Assembly: GCF_014201375.1 (NCBI RefSeq)
Contig: NZ_JACHDZ010000005.1
Coordinates: 186,001-250,000 of the forward strand
DNA from: Tunturiibacter empetritectus
GTDB lineage: Bacteria; Acidobacteriota; Terriglobia; Terriglobales; Acidobacteriaceae
DNA: 64,000 nt
Direction: 5' to 3'
In this document: piece by piece, positions 33,288 through 42,138 of the stretch
Position numbering within the stretch: the first letter of the stretch is position 1
How the letters are laid out: the number at the start of each line of letters is the position of its first letter
Position numbers and translations under genes: made by a program
The notes under the pieces: generated by a model
What the model was told of the DNA's origin: nothing
What the model saw: only the letters and a program-made list of their open reading frames with translations
The model's database searches: none

Positions 33288-34466
33288 ATGCGGATTCTGT
33301 TTCTACACAATAGATACATCTATCGAGGTGGAGAAGATGAATCTCGAGAGCAGGAGATTGCGATGCTTCGCTCGCGCGGAGAAGAAGTTCACGACTACAC
33401 CCTCGACAACGCTGAAATAAAATCAGGGAACCTCATCACCATCGGTCTGCGTTCGGTCTGGAACACCAAAGAGGCCGACCGAGTGAAAGATCTGATCCGA
33501 TCCACAAAGCCGGATCTCATAAAGGTAGATAATTTTTTTCCTCTCCTTTCGCCCTCCATCTTCGACGCTGCGAAGTCAATGGGAGTTCCGACCGTTCTCT
33601 CCGTACGAAACTATCGGCTCATCTGTCCGTCCGCCAATCTGTTTCGCGATGGCCACATATGCACCACATGCGTTGGGAGCAAAGTTGCACTCGCCGCTAT
33701 TCAGCATCGTTGCTACCGGCAGAGCTATCTGCAATCGGCTGCAGTGGTTGCCAGCAATGCGTACGCTCATCTCCGCGGCATCTGGACCAACTCTGTCGAC
33801 CGCTATATCGCAGTCAGCAGCTTTGTGAAGCAACAGCTTGTCGAGGGTGGATTTCCCGAGGAGAAGATTCTCGTAAAGCCAAACTTCATCTCGGATAGCG
33901 GAGTCGGCGACGGCTCCGGCGGATATGGCTTATATGTAGGGCGTCTCACTGAAGAGAAAGGCGTTCGCTCGCTTCTCAATGCGTGGCCGGACGTGCCGTC
34001 ATCAGCCACTTTGAAGATCATCGGTGATGGCCCCCTCGAGTCCGTCGTTCGTCAGGCGTCTGATGCTGATCCGAGGATCGAGTACCTGGGACGAAAATCG
34101 CTGACAGAAGTCTGCGACTATCTCGGCAAAGCCGCCTTCCTCATCTTCCCGTCGCAGTGGTATGAGCCCTTCGGCCGCACGATCGTCGAGGCATACTCCA
34201 AAGGGACGCCGGTCATTGCCGCCCTGACCCCACCGATGAAGGCGATGGTCGACGATGGCGTGACCGGACTCTTATACAACCCCTCTGATAGTAAAGACCT
34301 TGCCGCCACCGTAAGCATCCTTATGGCGGACAAGGAGCGTCTGAATCTAATGCGGGTTCAGGCTCGAGCGAAATACGTAGCTGCTTACACGGAAGATCAG
34401 AACTATCGGCAGCTCATGGATATCTTTCAGCAATGTATCCATACGTATCACGCCCAGCCCGCGTAG
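33288..34466 (+). CDS. glycosyltransferase family 4 (GT-B)
   Basis: 392-residue GT-B glycosyltransferase. The N-terminal domain starts with MRILFLHNRYIYRGGEDESR and contains FFPLLSPSIFDAAKSMGVP and VLSVRNYRLICPSANLFRDG, as in GT4 enzymes of polysaccharide clusters. The donor domain has GLYVGRLTEEKGVRSLLNAW and the E-x7-E motif region WYEPFGRTIVEAYSKGTPVI. Four cysteines around residues 112-145 (HICTTCVGSKVALAAIQHRC) are a common feature of this subgroup. GAGG four bases before the ATG is the likely ribosome binding site. It is preceded by 283 bp and followed by 409 bp without genes, so it is probably transcribed alone. Donor and acceptor are unknown. Confidence 0.85.
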   Translation: MRILFLHNRYIYRGGEDESREQEIAMLRSRGEEVHDYTLDNAEIKSGNLITIGLRSVWNTKEADRVKDLIRSTKPDLIKVDNFFPLLSPSIFDAAKSMGVPTVLSVRNYRLICPSANLFRDGHICTTCVGSKVALAAIQHRCYRQSYLQSAAVVASNAYAHLRGIWTNSVDRYIAVSSFVKQQLVEGGFPEEKILVKPNFISDSGVGDGSGGYGLYVGRLTEEKGVRSLLNAWPDVPSSATLKIIGDGPLESVVRQASDADPRIEYLGRKSLTEVCDYLGKAAFLIFPSQWYEPFGRTIVEAYSKGTPVIAALTPPMKAMVDDGVTGLLYNPSDSKDLAATVSILMADKERLNLMRVQARAKYVAAYTEDQNYRQLMDIFQQCIHTYHAQPA

Positions 34467-34875
34467 CAAAAGGAGATACCTTCCTGCTGTCGAGTCAGTC
34501 TTACAACAGGACCAACCTACTACGAGTAACTGGTCCTTCAAGAATGCAGTTTGAAAATCTGTTTATCGTTTGAACAGACTGAAGTTAGAAAGAGACGGAA
34601 ACCCTAGCGCTGCCGCACATTTATTGTTAGAGGACACCATGGCAATGACATTCAACTCATGCTGCTGCAACGCTCTATCGACGGTTATTCGTTCACAGAT
34701 GTTCGAGGAGACCAGTAAAGCCTGTGGTAGTATTCATGAATAAATACCTGATCTGCACTGTAAGATTTTTAGCCCTCGAGTCTCAAGAGGGTGTTGCTCT
34801 TGAGCTAGCACAATTCATAGCATTCCCTCGATCAGTTACCTCCGGCCGGGGAGAATGCAAAAAAGGATTATTGCT
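34467..34875. other. intergenic region with operator-like inverted repeat before the kinase gene
   Basis: 409 bp without a gene. CTCAAGAG (34782-34789), a 7-base loop, then CTCTTGAG (34797-34804) form a perfect 8-bp inverted repeat 71 bp before the start of the Wzc-type gene. There is no T-run, so it looks more like an operator or leader hairpin than a terminator. An AT-rich stretch (TAAGATTTTTAG, 34761-34772) lies just upstream. The large operon 34876-44767 probably starts from here. Confidence 0.5.
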
Positions 34876-37182
34876 ATGAGTGCACTTCAGCCACATCCTA
34901 CTCTCTCTACAAAAAATCAGTCTGCCGCATTGGGCACCTTGTCCGACGACGCTCTCTTCGCATCGGGACCTTCCGAGTACGAGACGCTTTCAGGTGTTCT
35001 CCGGGTTCTGCGCCGGCGATGGAGGACTGTCGTTCTCGTCACGCTCGGCATCTTTCTTCTAGGCCTGCTGGTCTGCCTCATCATGACCCCGAAGTATGCC
35101 TCCACGGCCGTCATCGAAATCAACAAAGAAGATAATAGCGCGAATGTCTCCACCGACACGGGAACCGCGTCGCCGACCGCAGATGAGTTGAAGGCTGAGA
35201 TCGAAACCGACATCAGCGTCCTTCAAAGTGATGGGCTGGCATTGGCCGTGATCCAGGATCTCAACCTCACCCACATCCGCCCCTTCAATAAAGATATTGT
35301 CTCGTCCGAGAAAGACAAGCCCCTTGATCAGGCTCCACTCACTCGCGAGAAGTTGATCAAACGATTCGCCAAGAATCTCACCGTCGAAAATCCGCCGGAC
35401 ACGCGCCTCATTACCGTCACCTTTCTAAATCCCGATCCCGCCGTCGCCGCCAACGTGGCCAACGCCATCTCGCAAAAATTTATCGATAGTGCGATGGATC
35501 GGCGCCACAAGTCGACGATCCAATCGTCCTACTGGCTCCGGAAAGAGCTCGACGATCTGAAGAAGCAGGTAGAAGACTCCGAACAGAAGCTGGCGGACTA
35601 CCAGAGGGAGTCCGGGCTTGCGGGCGTTCAGATCTCAGCAAATGGCGGTGGCGACAGCGCAGGTGGTGCCGCCGGAATCTCCCCGCATAGCACCGTCACA
35701 GACCGGCTCTACACGCTGAACCAGGAGCTCACCGCTGCTGAGTCCAACCGCATCTCCACTGAAACCGTCTTCCACCTCGTCCAATCCCAGGATCCTGAAG
35801 TTGTGCTTGGCCTGGGTTCCATGAGTGCCGCCGGAGGAACCGGTGGCGGATCGCTCACACCCGATGGCGGCATTCAACTTATCCGATCTCTCCGCACCGA
35901 AGAAGCTGCGCTCGAACAGGAGTACGCAGGCGCCGCCGTCAAGTATGGCGCAAACAACCCGCGTCTCGCCCAGACCCAGCAGCAGCTCGATGCAGTCAAA
36001 CAGCAGCTCCACGCCGAACTGCAGCGCATCAGCAAGCGCGCCGAAAACTCCTATCTCTACGCCAAGCAGAACGAAGACACCATCCGGCAACAGTTCGTCA
36101 AGCAGCAGTCGAATGCAAACGAGATGGCCGATGCCACCGTCCATCTTCAAGTGCTCGCGCAGGAGGCCTACTCCAATCGAGCTCTCTATGAGAGTCTCTT
36201 CTCCAAACTGCAGACGGCTAATCTCGCCTCCGGGGTTCGCGCCACCCGCATCGACATCGCCGACCAGGCTCGTCCCGCGGGCACACCGGCCATACCGAAC
36301 TATCTGAAGTATCTGTCTCTGATCGCCGGCGTAGGAATCTTCTTCGGCATCTCCTCCGCCTTTCTGCGTGAGAGCCTCGATGAGACCGTGCGCAGACCAC
36401 GTGATCTGCAGAGGATCGCAGGGCTTCGCATGCTGGGCTATGTCCCTAGAATGCAGACCAAGAGCTTGCTTGCCTCAAGTGGCGGAGACAGCAAGTTGAT
36501 CGACGCTCCAAAGGCTCCTTTCTCCGAGGCCTTTCGCGTCATCAGAACCTCCATCATGCGTGCTCTCCCATCGATTGGATCGAGGACCCTGCTCGTCACC
36601 AGCGCGGCAGGCCGTGACGGCAAGACGACTGCCGTCTACAACCTCGGAGTGGCCTTCGCACAGCAGGGTGCTCGAGTTCTGCTGCTGGATTGCGATCTTC
36701 GCAACCCGGATCTGCACCGCCTCTTCGGGTGCGCGCTATCGCCCGGTGTTAGCGATCTGCAGGATCCTGTCACGAAGGCCGAAGTTCTCGGCATCGTACG
36801 CCATACCTCGCTCTCCAACCTCTTCATGCTTCCCGCCGGGCCCCCCCCGGAGTTCCCAGCCGAATTCTTCGAGTCGCAGACCTTCGATGCTCTTCTGCGG
36901 GTCTGTGCCGCCGACTACGACTATGTCCTGATCGACAGCCCACCCATTCTGTCCGTCACAGATACCTCCATCATCGCCAGTAAGGTTGGCGGCTCTATCG
37001 CCGTGGTTCGCTCACGCAGCACGACGCAGTCGGTTCTCTCCAGTCTGATCGAGAGCCTGCATCACGCCAACACTCCGGTACTCGGGGTCGTGCTCAACGA
37101 CGTTCGCAATCCTGAGAACGATGGATTTCATGGCTACAGCTATTCCAGGCAAGAGGAGGGTCCTATCCATGCAGGAATTTAG
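34876..37182 (+). CDS. polysaccharide co-polymerase with BY-kinase domain (Wzc-like)
   Basis: 768-residue inner-membrane autokinase that would regulate EPS chain length and export. The N-terminal Wzz domain has a membrane span near residues 53-73 (VVLVTLGIFLLGLLVCLIM), a long periplasmic coiled-coil part, the GNVR-like region and a second span (YLKYLSLIAGVGIFFGISSA) near 475-495. The cytoplasmic ATPase has Walker A TSAAGRDGKTTAVYNLG, Walker A' VLLLDCDLRNPDLHRLFG and Walker B DYVLIDSPPILSVTD. The C-terminal tail has only two tyrosines (GYSYSRQEEG), fewer than the Tyr cluster of E. coli Wzc. ATG 34876 is preceded by AAGGA at eight bases and is preferred to ATG 34855. The next gene's start lies inside its end. 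Confidence 0.92.
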   Translation: MSALQPHPTLSTKNQSAALGTLSDDALFASGPSEYETLSGVLRVLRRRWRTVVLVTLGIFLLGLLVCLIMTPKYASTAVIEINKEDNSANVSTDTGTASPTADELKAEIETDISVLQSDGLALAVIQDLNLTHIRPFNKDIVSSEKDKPLDQAPLTREKLIKRFAKNLTVENPPDTRLITVTFLNPDPAVAANVANAISQKFIDSAMDRRHKSTIQSSYWLRKELDDLKKQVEDSEQKLADYQRESGLAGVQISANGGGDSAGGAAGISPHSTVTDRLYTLNQELTAAESNRISTETVFHLVQSQDPEVVLGLGSMSAAGGTGGGSLTPDGGIQLIRSLRTEEAALEQEYAGAAVKYGANNPRLAQTQQQLDAVKQQLHAELQRISKRAENSYLYAKQNEDTIRQQFVKQQSNANEMADATVHLQVLAQEAYSNRALYESLFSKLQTANLASGVRATRIDIADQARPAGTPAIPNYLKYLSLIAGVGIFFGISSAFLRESLDETVRRPRDLQRIAGLRMLGYVPRMQTKSLLASSGGDSKLIDAPKAPFSEAFRVIRTSIMRALPSIGSRTLLVTSAAGRDGKTTAVYNLGVAFAQQGARVLLLDCDLRNPDLHRLFGCALSPGVSDLQDPVTKAEVLGIVRHTSLSNLFMLPAGPPPEFPAEFFESQTFDALLRVCAADYDYVLIDSPPILSVTDTSIIASKVGGSIAVVRSRSTTQSVLSSLIESLHHANTPVLGVVLNDVRNPENDGFHGYSYSRQEEGPIHAGI

Positions 37183-38194
37183 GTTTGAAAGAAAAAACTG
37201 GGCGATTCCAGCATTGGCGGGGTTGCTCGCACTCACGTCCTGGACTGCCATGGCACAGGGGAACGCGCCTCCAAGAGTCGGCGGAACCAGCACCTTCGAT
37301 AGTCCAGGGGCAAATGAAGGTCAGGGAGCCAACAACAGGAGAAGGCTTACCACCCTCACTCCGGTCCCGGAGGACTTCTCCAACCTGAAGCTCTCACCCG
37401 GCTTTCTACTCAGCATGGACGTCTATGACGCGCCTGAGCTATCGACCGATCTCCGCATCGACACTCAGGGCAACGTCGTCGTTCCCATGGTCGGCTCCGT
37501 CCACATACAAGGCGAGACGATGACCGAGGCGGCAGCGTCGATCGGGCAACGGCTCAAAGACGGCAAGATCCTCAACAATCCGCAGGTCAACCTGAACATC
37601 ACCCAGTATTCTGGACAGAATGTCAGCGTCCTCGGCGAGGTTCACACTCCCGGGCGTATCGAGTTGCTGGCCCCGCACAGTCTCGATGACGTCATCGCCC
37701 TCGCAGGCGGCGAGACCGAACTGGCAGGAAACACCATCGAGATCCGTCATGCCACGGGCGTCACCCCGCAGAAAGAGACGATCCACTTCTCCCGCAGTTC
37801 GGATGATCCGACTATGAACGACGTCAGCGTTCGTCCTGGCGACACGGTCACCGTGCGCAGGGCAGGCGTCGTCTATGTTCTTGGCGGAGTCACCCGGCCT
37901 GGCGGCTATGTCATGCAGGAAGGCGGAGAGCTGGACGTAGCCCAGGCTCTCTCCCTGGCCTACGGAACCACGATGGGCGCTGCCGTCGGCTCCATGCGGA
38001 TCATCCGTAAGCTGCCTGACGGTAAGGTGCAGGAGATCCCCGTCGCGTATCGAGATATCGAAAAAGGAAAAGCCCCCGCGCCGCGGCTTCAGGCGGAAGA
38101 CCTTCTCTACGTCCCCATCAGCAAGGTCAAGACGGTCCTCACCACTTCACTGCTTTCCGCGACCTCTTCGGCTGCACTCTACGTGTACCACTAG
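37169..38194 (+). CDS. outer-membrane polysaccharide export protein (Wza-like, SLBB)
   Basis: 341-residue exported protein. ATG 37169 has a strong GAGGAGGG site and begins inside the kinase gene. The signal sequence is AIPALAGLLALTSWTAMAQG. The polysaccharide export domain covers about residues 70-150 (LSPGFLLSMDVYDAPELS, GNVVVPMVGSVHIQGETM) and two SLBB domains follow (VSVLGEVHTPGRIEL, VYVLGGVTRPGGYVM). Size is close to Wza. A lipobox is not visible. With the preceding Wzc-type kinase and the following Wzy-type polymerase it forms the standard export set. It is distinct from the triple-length copy at 2015. Confidence 0.9.
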   Translation: MQEFRFERKNWAIPALAGLLALTSWTAMAQGNAPPRVGGTSTFDSPGANEGQGANNRRRLTTLTPVPEDFSNLKLSPGFLLSMDVYDAPELSTDLRIDTQGNVVVPMVGSVHIQGETMTEAAASIGQRLKDGKILNNPQVNLNITQYSGQNVSVLGEVHTPGRIELLAPHSLDDVIALAGGETELAGNTIEIRHATGVTPQKETIHFSRSSDDPTMNDVSVRPGDTVTVRRAGVVYVLGGVTRPGGYVMQEGGELDVAQALSLAYGTTMGAAVGSMRIIRKLPDGKVQEIPVAYRDIEKGKAPAPRLQAEDLLYVPISKVKTVLTTSLLSATSSAALYVYH

Positions 38195-38277
38195 TCGATC
38201 GACAGCCCGGTCCAGGTGTCGATTGCGAGGCAAGCAACTGGACCGGGAGCGGACACCATGGAAGACTCTAAGACTTT

Positions 38278-39624
38278 ATGACGCTTGATCGACCCTACTC
38301 AGCGCAGAAGCAGAATCCGCTCTTGTACTGGACCACCCTGGTCTACATGGTCGGTGCGCCCAACTTCCTCCACTTCGACACGACAGGGCGCACCCATGAG
38401 CTCGGTCTCTTCAATCTGACCTCCATCAGTCAGATCGTCATCGCGCTCGGCAGCGTCTATGTCCTCACAGCGGTTCTGTTCTTGAGCCATCGCCCGCTCT
38501 TGTGCCGCAAAGTAAACTTCGCGCAGTGGCTATGGTTTCCCCTGCTGTTCCTGCTCGTCGTGGCCACCGTGCTGCACCCTCGCAGCAACCTTACCCCGTC
38601 TTCTGCAAAAGACGTCATCATCAGCCTCTATCGCCTCTTCGAATGGGTTCTGGCCTTCGCACTTTTTCTGGCTCTTTACACTCGCACGCCACTCGAACAC
38701 GCAACCGAGATGGTCGTTCAACTGATCGGTCGCGCTTCCTGGATCTGGACCGCAATCGTCTGGATCGTGCTACCCGTCATGCCCGCACAAGTCTTTGGCA
38801 TCTCTGAAGAATCTACCAAGGCAGTCGCGCAGCTCGGAGGTCAACTCATCTCTCCGTCCTACTTCGCCACCCTCTCCGTTGCGGCATTCTTTTATGCTCT
38901 CTTCTATTTTCCGCGCGGCCTCGCCACGATTGCAGGCTGCATGCTCGCATTTGTAGATATAGTCTTGGCACGAACCCGTATCGAACTGATCAGCTTCCTC
39001 TTTTTGCTGATCATCTATGCGATCTTCTTCTCAGGAAAATTCATCCTGCGCATGGGCACGATTATCGGACTCGGAGCTTCCGGAGTGTTGGGTATTCTCT
39101 TCCGGGATCTCATCTTCAAATTTCTCTCTCGCGGCCAGAGCCTCAAAACACTCTCCACTCTCGACGATCGCACTCGCGTCTGGCAGGCGACCTATGAGGC
39201 CGCTCGTATCAGGCCCTTCATTGGATATGGCTTCATCGTAGGCGCTAAAAATGCGATTAAGGATCACTGGAAATATACCCACTGGACCCCGCCGCATGCA
39301 CACAACGAGTTGCTTCACGCATGGGTCAGTGGGGGAATCTTCACGGCCATCATCGTTCTCTGTCTTTATGGCCGGGCGCTTTGGACCGCATTGAAGACAG
39401 TCCGGCAAGGCACGCCAGAGGTGTTCCTGTTCCTCTTCTTCCTCCACTTCGTCGTCAGATCAATTGGCGGACCAAATCTAATCGTGGCTTACGGCCGTGT
39501 CGGGGCAGTTTTTCTGCTGACTTTTATAGGCATCGTCGCAAATCCCCAATATGCCTCCCGCAGGCGGCTCAAACAGTCTAAAAAAACCTCAGCACATCTT
39601 CATCCCCAGGAAGTTGGAGCATAG
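38278..39624 (+). CDS. O-antigen ligase/polymerase family protein (Wzy-like)
   Basis: 448-residue membrane protein with about 11 spans. The Wzy_C-type region has LDDRTRVWQATYEAARIRPF, IGYGFIVGAK and the periplasmic loop HWTPPHAHNELLHAWVSGG, carrying the conserved His/Asn/Glu seen in O-antigen ligases. It would polymerise the repeat units made by the second cluster. It starts 83 bp after the export protein. Two separate Wzy-like genes in the window (10116 and here) suggest two different polymers. Confidence 0.8.
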   Translation: MTLDRPYSAQKQNPLLYWTTLVYMVGAPNFLHFDTTGRTHELGLFNLTSISQIVIALGSVYVLTAVLFLSHRPLLCRKVNFAQWLWFPLLFLLVVATVLHPRSNLTPSSAKDVIISLYRLFEWVLAFALFLALYTRTPLEHATEMVVQLIGRASWIWTAIVWIVLPVMPAQVFGISEESTKAVAQLGGQLISPSYFATLSVAAFFYALFYFPRGLATIAGCMLAFVDIVLARTRIELISFLFLLIIYAIFFSGKFILRMGTIIGLGASGVLGILFRDLIFKFLSRGQSLKTLSTLDDRTRVWQATYEAARIRPFIGYGFIVGAKNAIKDHWKYTHWTPPHAHNELLHAWVSGGIFTAIIVLCLYGRALWTALKTVRQGTPEVFLFLFFLHFVVRSIGGPNLIVAYGRVGAVFLLTFIGIVANPQYASRRRLKQSKKTSAHLHPQEVGA

Positions 39625-39842
39625 CAATACCGGGCAAGAGATTGTATGCAAGGCCGCAATCAGTAAGATGCTGTCATAGTTGGGAAACTCGTTGACAATG
39701 ATATCGATGGCTTCAGCTAAGCAACCAAAAGCGCTCCCGAGCCGTCTTTTTAATTTTGAATAGACAATCAGTTTTCGTAAAATGGAACTGCCCATCTGAA
39801 TTTTCGACCAGCGCACAGCAACCAAAGGAGCTGATTCAGCCT

Positions 39843-41765
39843 ATGAGCAGTAGTATCTACGCCGATCTCTTCTGGCTCCCCAAATCTCCCGAAAACTTTT
39901 CCTCTCTCTGCCGGTTCGTTCTTGAAGACGATCATGGACTTGGCAGAAGACTGCAAGGGCTCGCCAAATATGCCCTCAACGGAAATCAGTTAGGTCGTCT
40001 GGCAAAGGTGCTGGCAAAGGCACGTGCCGACGGAATGTCTCTAGCTCCTCTAACACCATTCCGGCTCGGAGTTCTCAGCAACTCAACCCTGGACTTCATC
40101 GTGCCCGCGCTCGAAGCCACGGCTCTCCGTCACGGTATCGCGCTCGAGTGCATCAAGGCAGACTACGGCCAGGTCATCCAGGCGGCCCTTTCGCCGGACT
40201 CAGTCATTAATCGAGCGAAGCCGGACGCAGTTCTCGTAGCGGTGGACCTCCGTTATCTTCCTCTGCAATCGACTCTGGGAGATCAAGAGGCGGCCACGGT
40301 GGCAGTGTCCGGTGTCCTCCAGCACTTTCAGGCCATCCGCGAAGGCGTCCAAAATAATAGTGGCGCCATCTCGATCCTTCAAACCCTCGCGCCTCTTCCC
40401 GAGAGTCTCTTCGGAAGTTTCGATCGCGTTCTTCCCGGTGCATCTCGTCAATTGATTGATGCAGTCAATCGTGGGCTAGCCGAAAGTGTCTACGGTACTG
40501 AAGACGTCCTGGTCGACGTCTCTGCGATCGCTGAAACTGTCGGCCTTGCGCAATGGCACTCTCCCGCCCAGTGGAACATGGCCAAACTCCCCTTTGCGGA
40601 CGAGCTGGTTCCACTCTATGCCGACCACGTCGCTCGCACCATCGCCGCACTTCGAGGAAAGAGTAGGCGCTGTCTGGTCCTCGATCTGGACAACACCGTA
40701 TGGGGTGGCGTCATCGGCGACGATGGCCTGGAAGGAATCAAAGTAGCGCAGGGAGACGCAACCGGCGAGGCGCATCTGGCAGTGCAGAGAATGGCTCTGG
40801 CGCTTCGCGAACGCGGAGTCGTACTAGCCGTGTCGTCAAAGAACAACGACGATGTCGCACGCAAACCCTTCCGCGAACATCCTGAGATGCTCCTCAAGGA
40901 AGACCACATCGCCGTCTTCCAGGCCAACTGGAACGATAAAGCGACCAACATCAAAGCGATTGCCGAAGAACTCTCACTCGGCCTGGAGTCCTTCGTCTTC
41001 CTCGATGACAATCCCGTCGAACGAGGACTCGTTCGAGAGATCCTTCCTCAAGTCGCCATTCCGGAGCTTCCAGATGATCCGGCTCTGTTCTCTCGCACGC
41101 TGAGCGCGGCAGGTTACTTTGAGGCCGCTACATTCTCCTCTGAAGACCTCAAACGCGCGGAATACTACCAGGACAACGCGCGCAGAGTCACACTGCAAAA
41201 TCAAGCGGGAGACATCGACGCCTACCTCGCCTCCCTCAAGATGGAGATCACCTTTCAACCCTTCGATAGGACAGGCCGAAGCCGCATCGCCCAGCTGATC
41301 AACAAGTCGAATCAGTACAATCTCACCACTCATCGGTACACCGAAGCCGAAGTCGCAGCGGCAGAGACTGATCCCCGTTGCTTCACCCTGCAGGTCCGTC
41401 TCGCCGACATCTTCGGAGACAACGGCATGATCAGCGTAGTCATCTGTCGCCGCACCGATCCCAAAGTATGGGAGATCGACACATGGTTGATGAGCTGTCG
41501 CGTCCTCGGCAGAAAGGTCCAGGAGGCGGTACTCCGCGAGATACTGAAGCATGCAGAAGGAAACGGAATCGAAGAGCTGATCGGAATCTACAAGCCGACC
41601 GACCGCAACCAGATGGTCGAAGGGCACTACCGTTCCCTCGGATTCGAGCAGATTGGTTCAGAGCCCGACGGTTCAACAACGTGGAAGCTTCTGGTACAAG
41701 AAGCCAGTGTTGTGGAAACAGCGATGTTGGTCCGATCGATCGGCTTTGAAACCGTCGAAATATAA
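39843..41765 (+). CDS. FkbH-like HAD-superfamily protein (acyl loader for carrier protein)
   Basis: 640-residue cytoplasmic protein of the FkbH family (HAD subfamily IIIC). Characterised FkbH enzymes dephosphorylate 1,3-bisphosphoglycerate and attach the glyceryl group to the phosphopantetheine of a carrier protein. Residues about 75-250 form the N-terminal domain (LGVLSNSTLDFIVPALEATA). The HAD core begins at VLDLDNTVWGGVIGDDG with the nucleophile pair Asp281 and Asp283, followed by LAVSSKNNDDVA and FVFLDDNPVERGLV. The C-terminal GNAT-like region has LINKSNQYNLTTHRYTEAE and LMSCRVLGRKVQEAVL. The start at ATG 39843 follows AAGGAG at 12 bases. The very next gene is an acyl carrier protein, as in FkbH systems of polyketide clusters, but no polyketide synthase is present; SGNH and MBOAT genes follow instead. 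Confidence 0.88.
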   Translation: MSSSIYADLFWLPKSPENFSSLCRFVLEDDHGLGRRLQGLAKYALNGNQLGRLAKVLAKARADGMSLAPLTPFRLGVLSNSTLDFIVPALEATALRHGIALECIKADYGQVIQAALSPDSVINRAKPDAVLVAVDLRYLPLQSTLGDQEAATVAVSGVLQHFQAIREGVQNNSGAISILQTLAPLPESLFGSFDRVLPGASRQLIDAVNRGLAESVYGTEDVLVDVSAIAETVGLAQWHSPAQWNMAKLPFADELVPLYADHVARTIAALRGKSRRCLVLDLDNTVWGGVIGDDGLEGIKVAQGDATGEAHLAVQRMALALRERGVVLAVSSKNNDDVARKPFREHPEMLLKEDHIAVFQANWNDKATNIKAIAEELSLGLESFVFLDDNPVERGLVREILPQVAIPELPDDPALFSRTLSAAGYFEAATFSSEDLKRAEYYQDNARRVTLQNQAGDIDAYLASLKMEITFQPFDRTGRSRIAQLINKSNQYNLTTHRYTEAEVAAAETDPRCFTLQVRLADIFGDNGMISVVICRRTDPKVWEIDTWLMSCRVLGRKVQEAVLREILKHAEGNGIEELIGIYKPTDRNQMVEGHYRSLGFEQIGSEPDGSTTWKLLVQEASVVETAMLVRSIGFETVEI

Positions 41766-41831
41766 CTGTATCAGCGTGCCCAACATTATTTGTTACCACG
41801 ACAATTACAAATAGAGAGATGGAGTGTGTAA

Positions 41832-42071
41832 GTGGAATCAACTGAAATCTATGATCGTCTTACAAAAGTCTTCCGAGAAGTGTTCGATGACGACGAGATA
41901 GTCGCTCGTCCCGACCTGACTGCTTCTGACGTCGAAGAGTGGGACAGCCTCAAGCATGTACGCCTCATCCTCTCCGTCGAAAATGCATTCAAAGTTCGCT
42001 TCTCTGCGTCAGAGGTCAGCAACCTCAAGAACGTCGCTGATCTCGCGAAGGTCATTCAGTCGAAGGTGTAG
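41832..42071 (+). CDS. acyl carrier protein
   Basis: 79-residue carrier protein. The phosphopantetheine site is Ser39 in EEWDSLKHVRLI, the D-S-L motif. The four-helix outline is typical: IYDRLTKVFREVFDDDEIV, the motif helix, then VENAFKVRFSASEVSNL and NVADLAKVIQSKV. Start is GTG 41832 with a GAGATGGAG site. The gene stands between the FkbH-like loader and the SGNH protein and is far from any fatty acid genes, so it is most likely a dedicated carrier for the group loaded by FkbH. The acidic residues before the Ser are shared with DltC-type and FkbH-partner carriers. Confidence 0.92.
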   Translation: MESTEIYDRLTKVFREVFDDDEIVARPDLTASDVEEWDSLKHVRLILSVENAFKVRFSASEVSNLKNVADLAKVIQSKV

Positions 42072-42138
42072 CGCGTAAACAGGTTGTCAAATTGATAGCA
42101 ATTTGCTCTAAGCCATCCAGATCTCTTGAGCGACAATT

